Positions 9,357 through 18,616 of a DNA stretch of 64,000 bases are shown piece by piece (the first letter of the stretch is position 1; the number at the start of each line of letters is the position of its first letter). A program made the position numbers and the translations under genes. The notes under the pieces are model-generated. The model did not search any database, was not told where the DNA came from, and saw only the letters and a program-made list of their open reading frames with translations. The DNA is taken from assembly GCA_039029195.1 (NCBI GenBank), contig JBCCGR010000009.1, forward strand, positions 62,001 through 126,000, read 5' to 3'. This DNA is from JBCCGR01 sp039029195. GTDB taxonomy: Bacteria > Pseudomonadota > Alphaproteobacteria > Rhizobiales > Rhizobiaceae.

Positions 9357-9748
9357 CGTCAAGTTTTCGGACAACACATCCACATCGTCATTCCGCCCCA
9401 TTCGGGCACTGCTGTCCAGTTTGAATCCGAGATGGCGTCCTCATTCAGTTGTTTCTGCTGTAAATTTTGCCCTGCCAGCAAGAAGTGACTCATACCGACG
9501 ACGGAATAGACCCACCCACTTTCGTCATTCCTGCCTTTACGGCCGGAATCCACAAAAGCCCTGCCAAATCAATGGATTCCGCCCCTGAAGGGCGGAATGA
9601 CGGTGGATTGGGGGAAGTGCAATCCAATCACCAATAGCATTAAACTGAGGTCGCAACTGCCAAGTGGCTACTGCCTTGAGTCTACCTTGCATTCAGTCGC
9701 TGGCATTGGGCATCGGCATCGCGGCATTCGATCTCCCCAGTGACGGCG
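9357..9748. other. non-coding gap downstream of the flippase gene
   Basis: No convincing gene is seen. A fragment reading gtcattccgccccattcggg at about 9388-9407 resembles one arm of the repeat at 9523-9602, so this stretch appears to be decayed repeat material. Short frames on both strands run through the repeats and have no coding character. Confidence 0.5.
9523..9602. repeat. 80-bp palindromic repeat, GTCATTCC type
   Basis: The outer arms cgtcattcc and ggaatgacg are exact inverses. Inside are two smaller hairpins: TCC(T)GCC pairing with GGC(C)GGA, and CCGCCC-ctgaa-GGGCGG. Repeats opening with CGTCATTCC and closing with GGAATGACG are common between alphaproteobacterial genes. This one would form a cruciform or a double hairpin in RNA. 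Confidence 0.7.
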
Positions 9749-9954
9749 GGGCAATCGCATTTGTATTGGAGCTACCGCCGAGCTCTCAATTTCCCTCCCC
9801 TTTTTCAAAGGGGAGGGTGGCGCGGCGAAGCCGTGACGGGTGGGGATTTTGGTCGTTTCTCTCCCACCCGTCGTCTTACGACGACACCCTCCCCCGCTGG
9901 GTGAGGGAAACAACAGAGCCTGAAATTCAGGAAGGCACTCAATTGCGATAGCCC
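9749..9954. repeat. palindromic repeat element, copy 1, with terminal inverted repeats
   Basis: A core of about 120 bp (9791-9910) runs from ttccctcccc to gtgagggaaa and folds into hairpins, including CGGC-gaa-GCCG and CGTCGT-ctt-ACGACG. It is enclosed by near-matching ends gggcaatcgcat (9749-9760) and attgcgatagccc (9942-9954), making a 206-bp unit shaped like a small non-autonomous mobile element. Copy 2 at 32165-32373 has the same organisation. No target duplication was identified with certainty. Confidence 0.75.
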
Positions 9955-10014
9955 TGCCCACAAGGGGGAGATTGGGAGCAAGTTGCCACACAACACGGAA
10001 GAAACAACTCGAGC

Positions 10015-10908
10015 TCAAGCAGCGCGATCCAAATGATCACGCAGCAGTGCGGGATCCGTATCCGTGAAGGACTGAATGCCAATGGCCACTTGGTGTGGCT
10101 GCATGGTTTCCACAAAAGCAGGCAGCGAGTGCCCGGTAAGCGCCTCCCCCGACCAGTAGGTCTGGCATAGCGCCTGATCGTCTCCAAAATGGCCAAACTC
10201 AGCCTCCGGCAGGTTCGCAACAAAGGCACCGTAAATCTGGCATTCGGAAAAGCTGCGATGTCGACCAATGGCGGACACCCAGTGCCGCCCGCTCAGCCGT
10301 TCGATCTGTCGACACATGGCGATCACATGCCCGCGCCGCCAACTCACAAGATTGTTGATGTGATCATCATGCGATGCCGATGGAACCGGAGCACCGACGA
10401 GCTTCGAGGCCAACCGGCTCCATTGAACATGCTCCTTCATATCGCCCGTGATCGCCCCGGGTATCCGGTACAATCGCAACAGGTCACCATGCCAGAGCGA
10501 CGCCACATCAAATGGCCGCACGAACATCATGTCGGAATCGCAGTAAAGCATGGCTTCATCGTCGAGATGCGCAGCAATGGCGATGCGACGCAATTGCTGT
10601 ACGTGCCACCCCCGCATCGGCAGGGTCTTGAACGAATACCAGACCTTGCGGGCGGACTTCCCAAAGCCCGAGCGCCCCACCTTCAACCAAGATGGCAGCA
10701 GATCTTGCTCGTTGACCACATGCCGATTTGGGCCGGCCAGCGGCTTAAACAGCTCGAAATCCTCATTGTCGACGAGAATATAATGCGCTGTGTGTCCGGT
10801 GACGAACCGGTCCATGCTTTGACACAAAAGCTGGCAGCGCTCGAAGTCGCCTACATAACTCGGCGTGATGATCGCACTTGCGTGCAATCTGATCTGCGAC
10901 GAGCTCAT
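10015..10908 (-). CDS. DUF6492-like putative glycosyltransferase
   Basis: A 297-residue soluble protein. It starts with MSSSQIRLHASAIITPSYVGDFERC, a nucleotide-sugar-transferase-like first strand. It then has HYILVDNEDFELF and a D-S-D-M motif in MLYCDSDMMFVRPFD that resembles the metal-binding D-x-D of GT-A transferases. This matches my memory of the DUF6492 family found in polysaccharide loci. The ATG at 10908 overlaps the upstream gene's stop by 4 bp (ATGA), so translation is coupled. A longer frame to 11019 would lie inside the upstream gene and was not used. It is the last gene of a three-gene minus-strand operon. The sugar it transfers is unknown. Confidence 0.72.
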   Translation of the reverse strand: MSSSQIRLHASAIITPSYVGDFERCQLLCQSMDRFVTGHTAHYILVDNEDFELFKPLAGPNRHVVNEQDLLPSWLKVGRSGFGKSARKVWYSFKTLPMRGWHVQQLRRIAIAAHLDDEAMLYCDSDMMFVRPFDVASLWHGDLLRLYRIPGAITGDMKEHVQWSRLASKLVGAPVPSASHDDHINNLVSWRRGHVIAMCRQIERLSGRHWVSAIGRHRSFSECQIYGAFVANLPEAEFGHFGDDQALCQTYWSGEALTGHSLPAFVETMQPHQVAIGIQSFTDTDPALLRDHLDRAA

Positions 10909-11858
10909 TTTGGTCTGACACCAAACTTTTGCATCAGCACACGCAGCAAAAAGCGTGGATTTCCCAGAATGTACCGCCGCCAAAGACGACCGGGCTCCAG
11001 GCAAAGCCGGTATATCCACTCAAGTCGGAACCGACGTACCCATTCGGGCGCGCGCGTCACACGGCCGGCGATGAAATCAAACAGAGCACCCACGCCAAAA
11101 GCGGTGACGCAATTGTCAGCCGAGCAATGGTCGGCAATCCATTGTTCCTGCATGGGATTGCCCATCGCCACCAGAAGAATATCGGGTTTTACCGGATCGA
11201 GCGTCGCAAGCACGCCGCGCGATTGTTCTGCGCTGAGATAGCCATGCCCCAGCACAACAAATTCGTGTTGCGGGAAATTTGCCGCAAGTTTCCGGCAGGC
11301 CTCATCCGCCACACCGGGCTTTGCGCCGAACAACGCCACCTTGAGCGGTGTCTCAATTCCGTCAAGCAGCGCCGGGATGAAATCCGTTCCGTTCAGATTG
11401 TCAGGAAACGGCGCACCGTGCAGCAGTTTGGAGCCGATATCCACACCAACACCATCAGCAAGCACTTCAAAACGCTTCAACGTGTTGCGAAAGCTAGCAT
11501 TGGACCAGCCCAGATTGGCGGTGTGGGCGTTGACGAACGAGAACTTTGTGTGCTGTCGCGCCATAATCCTGCGGCGGATGAAATCAATGGTTTCAGCCTT
11601 GTCGGAAACCCGGACATCAATGCCAAAGATATCGCGTGTCGCGGAAGCGACCCGCGCCTCATCTTCGCTCGCGAGAGAGACGGCAAACAGGCCTTGTGTT
11701 TCGTCCGACACAGATGAACTCCGATGCTCCGCATCGCGGATGCGGTTTTTCTCTGTCGCCCACCGGACATCTGATTGCGCCTGCCCTCCCAGGTGCGCGC
11801 GCGCAGTGTCCTGATGAGTGCCACTGCAATCCATATGCCAGTCCGCCTGTCTCATCAT
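10905..11858 (-). CDS. WecG/TagA/CpsF family glycosyltransferase
   Basis: A 317-residue protein whose C-terminal 240 residues match the WecG/TagA/CpsF fold (GT26). The order is FGIDVRVSDKAETIDFI, FVNAHTANLG, VLADGVGVDIGSKLL with the conserved aspartate, NLNGTDF, and ILLVAMGNPMQEQWI near the end. Family members add N-acetylmannosaminuronic acid or related sugars to lipid-linked intermediates at the membrane face. The first 60-70 residues are polar and not part of the conserved domain, so translation may begin further in. It overlaps the neighbouring genes on both sides by ATGA, placing it in the middle of the operon. Confidence 0.9.
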   Translation of the reverse strand: MMRQADWHMDCSGTHQDTARAHLGGQAQSDVRWATEKNRIRDAEHRSSSVSDETQGLFAVSLASEDEARVASATRDIFGIDVRVSDKAETIDFIRRRIMARQHTKFSFVNAHTANLGWSNASFRNTLKRFEVLADGVGVDIGSKLLHGAPFPDNLNGTDFIPALLDGIETPLKVALFGAKPGVADEACRKLAANFPQHEFVVLGHGYLSAEQSRGVLATLDPVKPDILLVAMGNPMQEQWIADHCSADNCVTAFGVGALFDFIAGRVTRAPEWVRRFRLEWIYRLCLEPGRLWRRYILGNPRFLLRVLMQKFGVRPK

Positions 11859-13087
11859 GAAACACGTGCAAGTTCAGGCATTGCGGGGCGCTCAGTCGGG
11901 ATCGCGGCTTCCAGACTCCACTGAATTCGGTCGAGAAGGCTGTTCCACTGCTGATCGTAAAATGCCGACCCATCGACCGAAACCGGTTTTGTGCGGGCCG
12001 TCAGGCTCATGTTGCTGAGGTAACCGGCAAAGGCTTCCGGGTCGTTTTCTTCTGTGCAGTTTTGCGGCACATGCGAAATGCCCCGCAGTGAAGAAGATGT
12101 GGCAACGCAGGCCTTGCCCATCTGAAACGCTTCGATGGTTTTCAACTGAACACCCGTGCCGCCGCGGCTCACCAGCGCCATGACACGGGATTGGGCAACA
12201 AATTCTTCTGCACTCTCCACACGTCCAAGAAACCGCACGCCGGGATAGTGCGCCGGTAAACCATCGGGGACTTTGCCGGCAATACAAATGCTCATTTCAC
12301 CGTCGATGTGCGGCAAGACACCATCCAGAAACCAGCGCAGGCCAACGAGATTTGGCTGCCAGGTCCAGGTGCCGATCAGGCCCACATCGTGGGTCGCATT
12401 TGCCCAGTCATGTCTCAAATCACCAAATTCCGAAGAAGATTCAGTCTGGCGCGCCGGGGTCACCAGCGGAAGCATTGATGAGCGATGCAGCAAGTCAGCG
12501 CTGTCGCCGCAAAGCAATTCACGGTCTTCTTCAGACAGGCAAAACACATGTTGCGCCTGTTGGCAGAGCTGCGCTTCCAGCTTTTTGAGAACATCAGCGT
12601 CCCGGCGATAAAGCAACCGGTTGATCAGCCCGCCAGCATGAGCTGCGTTTTCAGCCGCCGTCAGGTGTTCCACATTGTGCGCAACGTAAATGTAAGGGCG
12701 CTCCATCAGTTTCGGATAGGCACCGGGCAACTGAAATGAGTTGAGGATCAAAGCATCAAACGGCCCTGCCCGATCGAGCGTGGCTTCAAACTCGTTCCAC
12801 GGGCACTCAAGCAGTTTCGCAGATCCAATGGGAAGACCGGTTTTCACCGCCCGCATCGCCCAATTAAGCTTTTGAGCCGACGCGGCATGGGCATTTTCAA
12901 CCATGATGCGCCGCACAACCATCATGCCGGGGAGATCGGCCACGTCCTGCCCGGGTTGGGCGAAACCTATGATGGTCACATCGTGCCCCAGAGCGCGCAA
13001 CGCGTTGATGATTGCCAGATTGGCAATCTCGTATCCGCTGGTCGGAATTTTCCCCGGCACCAGTGATGTGACGAACGCGATTTGCAT
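11855..13087 (-). CDS. glycosyltransferase family 4-like protein
   Basis: A 410-residue GT-B fold transferase. The start MQIAFVTSLVPGKIPTSGYE gives the N-terminal glycine-rich loop. IYVAHNVEHL lies mid-protein. The C-terminal half has VGLIGTWTWQPN, GVRFLGRVES and SRGGTGVQLKTIEAFQMGKACVAT, the usual nucleotide-sugar-binding E-x7-E region of GT4 enzymes. I chose ATG 13087 because GGGAG lies 5 bases upstream. An in-frame start at 13108 has no such site. It is first in a three-gene operon with ATGA overlaps and is transcribed away from the GT2 gene across a 220-bp AT-rich divergent promoter region. Confidence 0.88.
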   Translation of the reverse strand: MQIAFVTSLVPGKIPTSGYEIANLAIINALRALGHDVTIIGFAQPGQDVADLPGMMVVRRIMVENAHAASAQKLNWAMRAVKTGLPIGSAKLLECPWNEFEATLDRAGPFDALILNSFQLPGAYPKLMERPYIYVAHNVEHLTAAENAAHAGGLINRLLYRRDADVLKKLEAQLCQQAQHVFCLSEEDRELLCGDSADLLHRSSMLPLVTPARQTESSSEFGDLRHDWANATHDVGLIGTWTWQPNLVGLRWFLDGVLPHIDGEMSICIAGKVPDGLPAHYPGVRFLGRVESAEEFVAQSRVMALVSRGGTGVQLKTIEAFQMGKACVATSSSLRGISHVPQNCTEENDPEAFAGYLSNMSLTARTKPVSVDGSAFYDQQWNSLLDRIQWSLEAAIPTERPAMPELARVS

Positions 13088-13307
13088 AGTGGCTCCCGGA
13101 GACCCCATGTCCCAGCGTCAACCACTATGGGGATTCAATGGAAAAACCCTTAAATCGATCTCAGAAAGTCGGCCCTATTAACCATCTCAGGGACTATTTT
13201 TGCTGAAATTGTCGAAAATTATCCAAAAAAATACCGCTTTCCACCTAAACGCCCGTTAACACTTTGCCGTCAGGAGACGGTGGATCAATCTGCGGGAGAA
13301 TTGGCCC
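13088..13307. promoter_or_regulatory. AT-rich divergent promoter region between two glycosyltransferase operons
   Basis: A 220-bp gap between operons reading left (GT4, WecG type, DUF6492-like) and right (GT2, Wzy). It is richer in A and T than its surroundings, with runs such as gaaaattatccaaaaaaat near 13214-13232. Promoters for both operons are expected here. I cannot assign individual -35 and -10 boxes with confidence. Confidence 0.45.
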
Positions 13308-14300
13308 ATGGCTCAGCCGGACGCCAGCGACATCACGGTCCATTGGGAACGTCTGCTCGACGATGTGAGCGATGTCGAAATTGCAGTCACCCTGCCGACG
13401 TTTCGCCGTCCCGACCACGTTGTGGAAACGCTGAAGTCAGTGGCTGCGCAACAAACAGCGCGCAAATTTGTTTGCATTGTCATGGAGAATGACCCCGACA
13501 CAGGCGACGGTGCTTGTGCTGCCGCCGATTATCTGGAGAGCGTTTCCATCAACGCCATCGTGGTGAATGCGCACCGACGCGGCAACTGCAGCGCGTATAA
13601 TGCGGGCTGGCATACCGCGCTTTCAATGTTTCCCAATCTGAAGCATGTGCTTGTGATTGATGATGATGAGATCGCCCGCCCCAACTGGCTGGAACTCATG
13701 GCCAGGACGGCGGAAACGCTCGATGTTGATATGGTCGGCGCGCCTCAGGAGCCGGTCTTTGAGAACGGCAACAACGGGTCCTGGCCAAGACATCCTGTGT
13801 TTCAACCCGCGCACCAGACAACGGGTCCGGCCGAAATTCTCTACTCCTCCGGCAATGTCATCATCTCGACTAAAGTGCTGCGCACCATGGGATATCCCTA
13901 TCTGGACGAGCGGTTCAATTTCATTGGCGGTGGCGACAGCGATTTCTATTCCCGCTGCAAGGCAAAGGGCTACACCTTCGGCTGGTGTGCCGATGCTGGT
14001 GTGCTGGAAACAATCCCTTCGCGCCGTACAGAAAGCCGCTGGCTCAACCTGCGCGGTTTAAGGAACGGTTCCATCTCGGCGCTCATCGAGCACAAGGCCG
14101 CGGGTTCTATGCTGGACCGGGTGCGGATTCTTGCAAAAACCGGCTTGCTTCTGGCCGCTTCTCCGGTTCGCTCACTGCTACTCTTTCTTAAGACGGGTTC
14201 GCCCATAATCGGACTTTACCACATCAATGTTGCGGTCGGACGGCTGCTTATGGAGTTCGGTTTTGCAAACGAGCAATATCGCGAGCCTGAAAAGAACTGA
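13308..14300 (+). CDS. glycosyltransferase family 2 protein
   Basis: A 330-residue GT-A transferase. EIAVTLPTFRRPDHVVETLKS at about residues 23-43 is the classic GT2 opening strand and loop. VLVIDDDEIARPNW supplies the metal-binding D-x-D. NFIGGGDSDFYSRCKAKGY is the acceptor-site acidic region. A hydrophobic stretch near 270-300 may sit at the membrane. GGGAG about 10 bases upstream supports the ATG at 13308. The next gene starts inside its last 74 bases, indicating coupled translation with the polymerase/ligase. It probably adds a sugar to the repeat unit of the local polysaccharide. Confidence 0.88.
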   Translation: MAQPDASDITVHWERLLDDVSDVEIAVTLPTFRRPDHVVETLKSVAAQQTARKFVCIVMENDPDTGDGACAAADYLESVSINAIVVNAHRRGNCSAYNAGWHTALSMFPNLKHVLVIDDDEIARPNWLELMARTAETLDVDMVGAPQEPVFENGNNGSWPRHPVFQPAHQTTGPAEILYSSGNVIISTKVLRTMGYPYLDERFNFIGGGDSDFYSRCKAKGYTFGWCADAGVLETIPSRRTESRWLNLRGLRNGSISALIEHKAAGSMLDRVRILAKTGLLLAASPVRSLLLFLKTGSPIIGLYHINVAVGRLLMEFGFANEQYREPEKN

Positions 14301-15675
14301 TCAGCCTGCGCCGGAGCGTTGGGTTCGTAGCGTCAGCGATCTGTTCTTTTCCACTTCGGACGACGTCAAAACCGCCCTTGCCGGACTGGTTGCAACCATC
14401 AATTTGCTGGTGGTGTGGATATCGCTGCGACCCTTCTCGCTCTCCACTCTCAACACCGAAGGTGTGGCCCAGCCAGGCGGCGATCTGGTCAATCAGATCG
14501 GTTTTGCCCTCATCGGTGGGCTGTCACTGACAGCATTGGCGGCGCTCGCGCCACGCCATGTGGTGTCCAGACTGTTTCGGCCCGCGCACGTTCTAGCTGC
14601 TATCGTGTTGGTGACGTCCGCAATCATTGCCCAATCAACGGGTGCCGCGATGCGGGCCCTCATCTTTTCCCTCATTGTGGTGCTTGGCGCCGCCACCGTG
14701 ATGGCGCTGCCGAGATCGCAGGATCATTTGCTGCGTCTGTTGTCACGCGCCGTGATGCTTGCGGTTCTGTTTTCTCTGTTTGCAGTGTTCGTTCTTCCTG
14801 AGCAGGGTGTTCATCAGGCGGGTAGCGTCGAGAGCCAACATGCCGGACTGTGGCGCGGCGTTTACGATCACAAAAACATCGCAAGTGCCGTGATGGCCGT
14901 GTTCGCCTTCGCCGGGCTCTATCTTTGGCGGTCGGAGCACCGTTTTTTAGGTGCGACAATCATTCTCCTGTCGATGATGTTCATCACATTTTCGGGCTCC
15001 AAAACCGTGCTCATTCTTCTGCCGGCAATCGTCCTGTTTTGCACATTTGCCCGCTACAGCCGGTCACAGGTGGCGAAATATTTCTGGTGCCTTGTGCCAC
15101 CAATCGCTCTCTTCACATTCACCGCCGGTGCCGCAATCTCGAAACAGATCAACGAGTATGTTCAGTGGGTTAGTCCGGGAACGACATACACCGGGCGGCT
15201 CGACCTCTGGCAATTCAGCGTTGATCGCATCCTTGAGCGACCGCTCTTCGGCTATGGATTTGAGAGCTTCTGGGGAACACCGCTTGTCAAATCGATTGAG
15301 CAGCCGATTGAACTTTCCTGGGATGTGCGTGACATCGTTCACGCGCACAATGGCTATCTTGATGCAGCGATCAGTTTTGGGCTGATCGGACTTGCCGTCC
15401 TGCTTCTGGTACTGATCGTCCTGCCGGTCAGGGATTATGTGAAAACCCGGCAGCCAGCGGCACAGTCACACCTTTCAGATTTCCTCCTCATGGTGTGGAT
15501 GTTCTGCGCCATGGACGCCTGTCTGGAGAGCTTTTTCCTGCGCCGCGCAGACCCTGTCTGGTTTTCAATGCTGCTGGCGATTTTCGGCCTGAGATTGCTC
15601 TGCGCGCTACAAGGCGCACAAAATCAGGACGCAAAGAATCAAAGAGCCTTTGGTAAAGGTGGCAATTCCGCGTGA
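14227..15675 (+). CDS. O-antigen ligase/Wzy-type polymerase family membrane protein
   Basis: About 482 residues with ten or more membrane helices. It has the Wzy_C domain signature: a large periplasmic loop with TGRLDLWQFSVDRILERPLFGYGFESFW, followed by AHNGYLDAAISFG. That loop contains the R and H residues typical of polymerases and WaaL ligases. In a locus with Wzx and Wzz partners, polymerase is the more likely role. The start shown (14227) overlaps the GT2 gene by 74 bp. Other starts, such as a TTG near 14263, are possible because the first 30 residues look atypical. Its 3' end overlaps the convergent crotonase gene by 37 bp. Confidence 0.82.
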   Translation: MLRSDGCLWSSVLQTSNIASLKRTDQPAPERWVRSVSDLFFSTSDDVKTALAGLVATINLLVVWISLRPFSLSTLNTEGVAQPGGDLVNQIGFALIGGLSLTALAALAPRHVVSRLFRPAHVLAAIVLVTSAIIAQSTGAAMRALIFSLIVVLGAATVMALPRSQDHLLRLLSRAVMLAVLFSLFAVFVLPEQGVHQAGSVESQHAGLWRGVYDHKNIASAVMAVFAFAGLYLWRSEHRFLGATIILLSMMFITFSGSKTVLILLPAIVLFCTFARYSRSQVAKYFWCLVPPIALFTFTAGAAISKQINEYVQWVSPGTTYTGRLDLWQFSVDRILERPLFGYGFESFWGTPLVKSIEQPIELSWDVRDIVHAHNGYLDAAISFGLIGLAVLLLVLIVLPVRDYVKTRQPAAQSHLSDFLLMVWMFCAMDACLESFFLRRADPVWFSMLLAIFGLRLLCALQGAQNQDAKNQRAFGKGGNSA

Positions 15676-16484
15676 TCCGCGTCGCGTTTTTGTGCGTTTG
15701 CCGCCATTGATTCCATAATCTCCTCCGCACTCAACATGCCCGCATTCCACACAGCGATGTAGTCCAACGCATCAGCCGTTGAATGATCACGCGCATATGT
15801 GATCATCCGCTTACAGCCATAGACCGCGTGCGGTGCTTTGGATGCGATTTCCATCGCAACCGCCATGACACCGTCCATCATCTCGGCCTGGGTTTCGTAG
15901 ACACCATTGACAAAACCCAACCGCATCGCTTCGTCAGCGCCCATGCGCCGACCTGTGTAAGCGAGTTCGCGGACAATGCCCTCCGGCAGCAGTTTCGCAA
16001 TGCGAGGGAATGTCCCCACATCGGCGGTCATTCCGATATTGGTTTCAAAGATTGTGAAGAAGGCGTCCTTCGTCACGTAGCGCATATCGCAAGCCGTGGT
16101 GAAATCAACACCGCCACCAATACAGCCGCCCTGTACGGCTGCCAGCACCGGAATTCGGCAATTTTCAAGCGCGTTGAAGGTGGCCTGCAGGGGTTTCACC
16201 AATGTCAGAAAATGCGAAGCACGCTGGGCCCTGGATTTGCGATCGGCTCCAACTGCAAACGCCTGATCCTGACCAAACATCGAAACATCAATGCCAGATG
16301 TGAAGTGTGGTCCTGTCGAAGAAATGACAATAACACGGACACCTTCTGTCGCTTCTATGGTGCTGACCGCAATGGGTAGGTCCCGCCAGAACCCTCGTGT
16401 CAGTGCATTCCGCTTTTCCGGGCGGTCCAGTTCAATGTGCGCAATCCGGCCGTCAATTTCGACAGTAAACCCTTGGTATTCCAA
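15639..16484 (-). CDS. enoyl-CoA hydratase/isomerase family protein, dienoyl-CoA isomerase-like
   Basis: A 281-residue crotonase-fold enzyme. The CoA-binding strand IAHIELDRPEKRNALT and oxyanion-hole segments HFTSGIDVSMFG and GGCIGGGVDF are present. The active-site region reads DAFFTIFETNIGMTADVGT. This aligns with delta(3,5)-delta(2,4)-dienoyl-CoA isomerase, whose catalytic Glu and Asp match the E of F-E-T-N-I and the D of ADVGT. It lacks the two glutamates of a standard hydratase. It may act in beta-oxidation of odd-position double bonds, though substrates of this family are hard to predict. It reads opposite to its neighbours and its 3' end overlaps the polymerase gene. Confidence 0.85.
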   Translation of the reverse strand: MEYQGFTVEIDGRIAHIELDRPEKRNALTRGFWRDLPIAVSTIEATEGVRVIVISSTGPHFTSGIDVSMFGQDQAFAVGADRKSRAQRASHFLTLVKPLQATFNALENCRIPVLAAVQGGCIGGGVDFTTACDMRYVTKDAFFTIFETNIGMTADVGTFPRIAKLLPEGIVRELAYTGRRMGADEAMRLGFVNGVYETQAEMMDGVMAVAMEIASKAPHAVYGCKRMITYARDHSTADALDYIAVWNAGMLSAEEIMESMAANAQKRDADHAELPPLPKAL

Positions 16485-16836
16485 AACGATCTCCGTGAAA
16501 GTCGCGTTTCATCTGATGCCTGCGTATCACGATTTCCCCAGTTCAGATAGATCACGATCCGTTTCTGCGCGGTGTTTGAGCGCACTATTCGCCCCAGTGG
16601 GAGTCGTTGAAATTCCCTTTAATGTCGAAAATTCAACAATGTCGCAAATGCGATAGCACCATGCTCCCTTGCGGCAATCCCGGGCTGGACTCACAGCCCT
16701 TCACTGTGGAATGCTCCGAAACAAGAGGGACCGGCGCATAAATCACTTGTCGCACCGGAGGAGATACTTGCCGTCACATCGTGCGACGGCAGTGATGGGA
16801 ACAAAAAACGATCGTTCGAAACGGGAGAAACAACGA
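16485..16836 (+). promoter_or_regulatory. upstream region and hairpin leader of the oligopeptide SBP gene
   Basis: A 352-bp region between divergent genes that must hold the promoters of the crotonase (minus) and the importer operon (plus). A hairpin, TGCCGTC (16769-16775) paired with GACGGCA (16785-16791), lies 45 bases before the SBP start. The frame open from 16669 encodes an atypical Cys/Arg/His-rich stretch and is not considered coding. Confidence 0.4.
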
Positions 16837-18492
16837 ATGATGAATTCCACCGACAAAAATCTGCACCCGGCAATTCCGGGCCTCGCCGAAGAAGTGAAGG
16901 ACGGCAAGCTCGATCGCCGTGAATTCCTGGCGATGGCCTGTGCGCTGGGCGCGACAGCTTCAATGGCTTACGGCGCAATCGGTCTGACGGCACCACCAGC
17001 TCAAGCTGCAACGCCCAAAAAGGGCGGCACACTTCGTGTGCAGCAGGAAGTTCGTGCGCTGAAAGACCCACGCACGTATGACTGGAGCCAGATTGCCAAC
17101 TTCTCGCGTGGCTGGCTTGAATATCTTGTCCAGATCAACACCGACGGCTCCTTCGAAGGCCGTCTGCTGGAAAGCTGGGAAGTCAACGATGACGCCACCG
17201 AGTTCACGCTGAAGGTCCGCAAGGGCGTGAAGTGGAACAACGGTGACGACTTCACCGCTGAAGATGTTGCCCGCAACATCACCGGCTGGTGTGAAAAGGG
17301 CCTTGAAGGCAACTCCATGGCCGGTCGCATGGCGACCCTGATTGATGGGGAAACGAACAAGGCGCGCGACGGCGCAATCACTGTGGCCGACAGCCACACC
17401 GTTGTGTTGAAGCCATCCTCACCCGACATCACACTGATCCCGGGCATGGCAGACTATCCTGCAGCCATCGTTCACAAGTCACAGACCGCCGACAATATGC
17501 TCTCCAGCCCAATCGGCACAGGCCCATACAAGCCTGAGTCGCTGGAAGTTGGCGTGAAGGGTGTTCTGGTTCGCAACACCGACCACACCTGGTGGGATGC
17601 CGACAATGGCGCCTATCTCGACCGCATCGAATTTATCGATCTGGGCACTGAGCCTGCTGCATGGGTAGCTGGCGCGGAAGCCGATGAGTTCGACATGACT
17701 TACCGCGTCGACGGTGAATTCATCGAGATCTTTGACACGCTTGACGGCTGGAACAAATCGACCGCCACCACAGCGAACACGATTGTCATTCGCCCGAACC
17801 AGGTCGCCGAAGTGGACGGCAAAAAGCCGTATGCCGACGCCCGTGTGCGCCGTGCGCTTTCCATGGCTGTGGACAACAGCATCTGTTTAGAACTTGGCTT
17901 CGCTGGCAACGGTACAGTGGCTGAGAACCACCATGTTTGCCCGATCCATCCGGAATATGCCGAACTTCCGAAACAGAAAGTCGATGGCGCAGCTGCCAAG
18001 GCCCTCATGGAAGAAGCAGGCATGGGCGACTATGAGCATGAGCTCATCTCAATCGATGGTGACTGGCGCAAGGACACCACCGACGCCGTCGCCGACCAGC
18101 TTCGCAAGGCCGGCATCAAGGTGAAGCGCACCGTGCTTCCGGGCAACACATTCTGGAACGACTGGGCGAAATACCCATTCTCATCCACGAACTGGAACCA
18201 GCGTCCGCTCGGCGTTCAGGTGCTTGCTCTGGCTTACCGCTCCGGCGAAGCCTGGAACGAGGCCGGATTTGCCAATGCCGAGTTTGACAAACTGCTCACC
18301 GAAGCCATGTCAATCGCTGATGCCGACAAACGTCGTGAAGTAATGGCAAAAGTTCAAAAGATCATGCAGGACGAAGGCGTGATCACCCAGCCATACTGGC
18401 AGGCTCTGAACCGCCACTACAAAGATGGAATTTTGAATGCCGAGATGCATCCAAGTTTCGAAATCCACGTTCACAAGATCGGCTTTGCATAA
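16837..18492 (+). CDS. ABC transporter substrate-binding protein, oligopeptide/family 5
   Basis: A 551-residue periplasmic binding protein of the SBP_bac_5 class that would capture peptides, opines or similar solutes for the permeases that follow. The N-terminus has D-R-R-E-F-L at about 28-33, then a hydrophobic run and APPAQA, a twin-arginine-type signal. Family motifs include LLESWEVNDDATEFTLKVRKGVKW, SPIGTGPYK and VRRALSMAVD. I chose ATG 16837 because GGGAGA precedes it by 8 bases. The frame extends to 16669 without coding character. It is the first gene of an SBP-permease-permease-ATPase operon and is followed by a terminator-like hairpin that should keep SBP levels above those of the membrane parts. 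Confidence 0.92.
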   Translation: MMNSTDKNLHPAIPGLAEEVKDGKLDRREFLAMACALGATASMAYGAIGLTAPPAQAATPKKGGTLRVQQEVRALKDPRTYDWSQIANFSRGWLEYLVQINTDGSFEGRLLESWEVNDDATEFTLKVRKGVKWNNGDDFTAEDVARNITGWCEKGLEGNSMAGRMATLIDGETNKARDGAITVADSHTVVLKPSSPDITLIPGMADYPAAIVHKSQTADNMLSSPIGTGPYKPESLEVGVKGVLVRNTDHTWWDADNGAYLDRIEFIDLGTEPAAWVAGAEADEFDMTYRVDGEFIEIFDTLDGWNKSTATTANTIVIRPNQVAEVDGKKPYADARVRRALSMAVDNSICLELGFAGNGTVAENHHVCPIHPEYAELPKQKVDGAAAKALMEEAGMGDYEHELISIDGDWRKDTTDAVADQLRKAGIKVKRTVLPGNTFWNDWAKYPFSSTNWNQRPLGVQVLALAYRSGEAWNEAGFANAEFDKLLTEAMSIADADKRREVMAKVQKIMQDEGVITQPYWQALNRHYKDGILNAEMHPSFEIHVHKIGFA

Positions 18493-18506
18493 GCTGAACT
18501 GAAATC

Positions 18507-18534
18507 GGGGCGCCAAACGGCGCCCCGTTTTATT
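18507..18534 (+). terminator. Rho-independent (partial) terminator after the SBP gene
   Basis: GGGGCGCC-aaac-GGCGCCCC is a perfect 8-bp stem followed by a T-rich stretch (gttttattt). It lies 15 bp after the SBP stop and before the permease genes, so it probably acts as a leaky terminator or 3'-end stabiliser within the operon. Confidence 0.85.
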
Positions 18535-18616
18535 TCGACGATTACCGGCCGACAGAACATAAAAATGGGCCGATCATCTCACGATCCCAACCTTGGGGAT
18601 CACCGAGGGGACCGCA

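Noticed and set aside
9664..10018. Short frames on both strands through the repeat element
   Set aside because: They translate the palindromic repeat itself (R-R-S-R-D-G-W-G type peptides), as also happens at 32158-32446, 47953-48153 and 53869-54195.
10189..11241. Plus-strand frame of 350 codons
   Set aside because: It lies antisense to two overlapping glycosyltransferase genes and has no recognisable domain.
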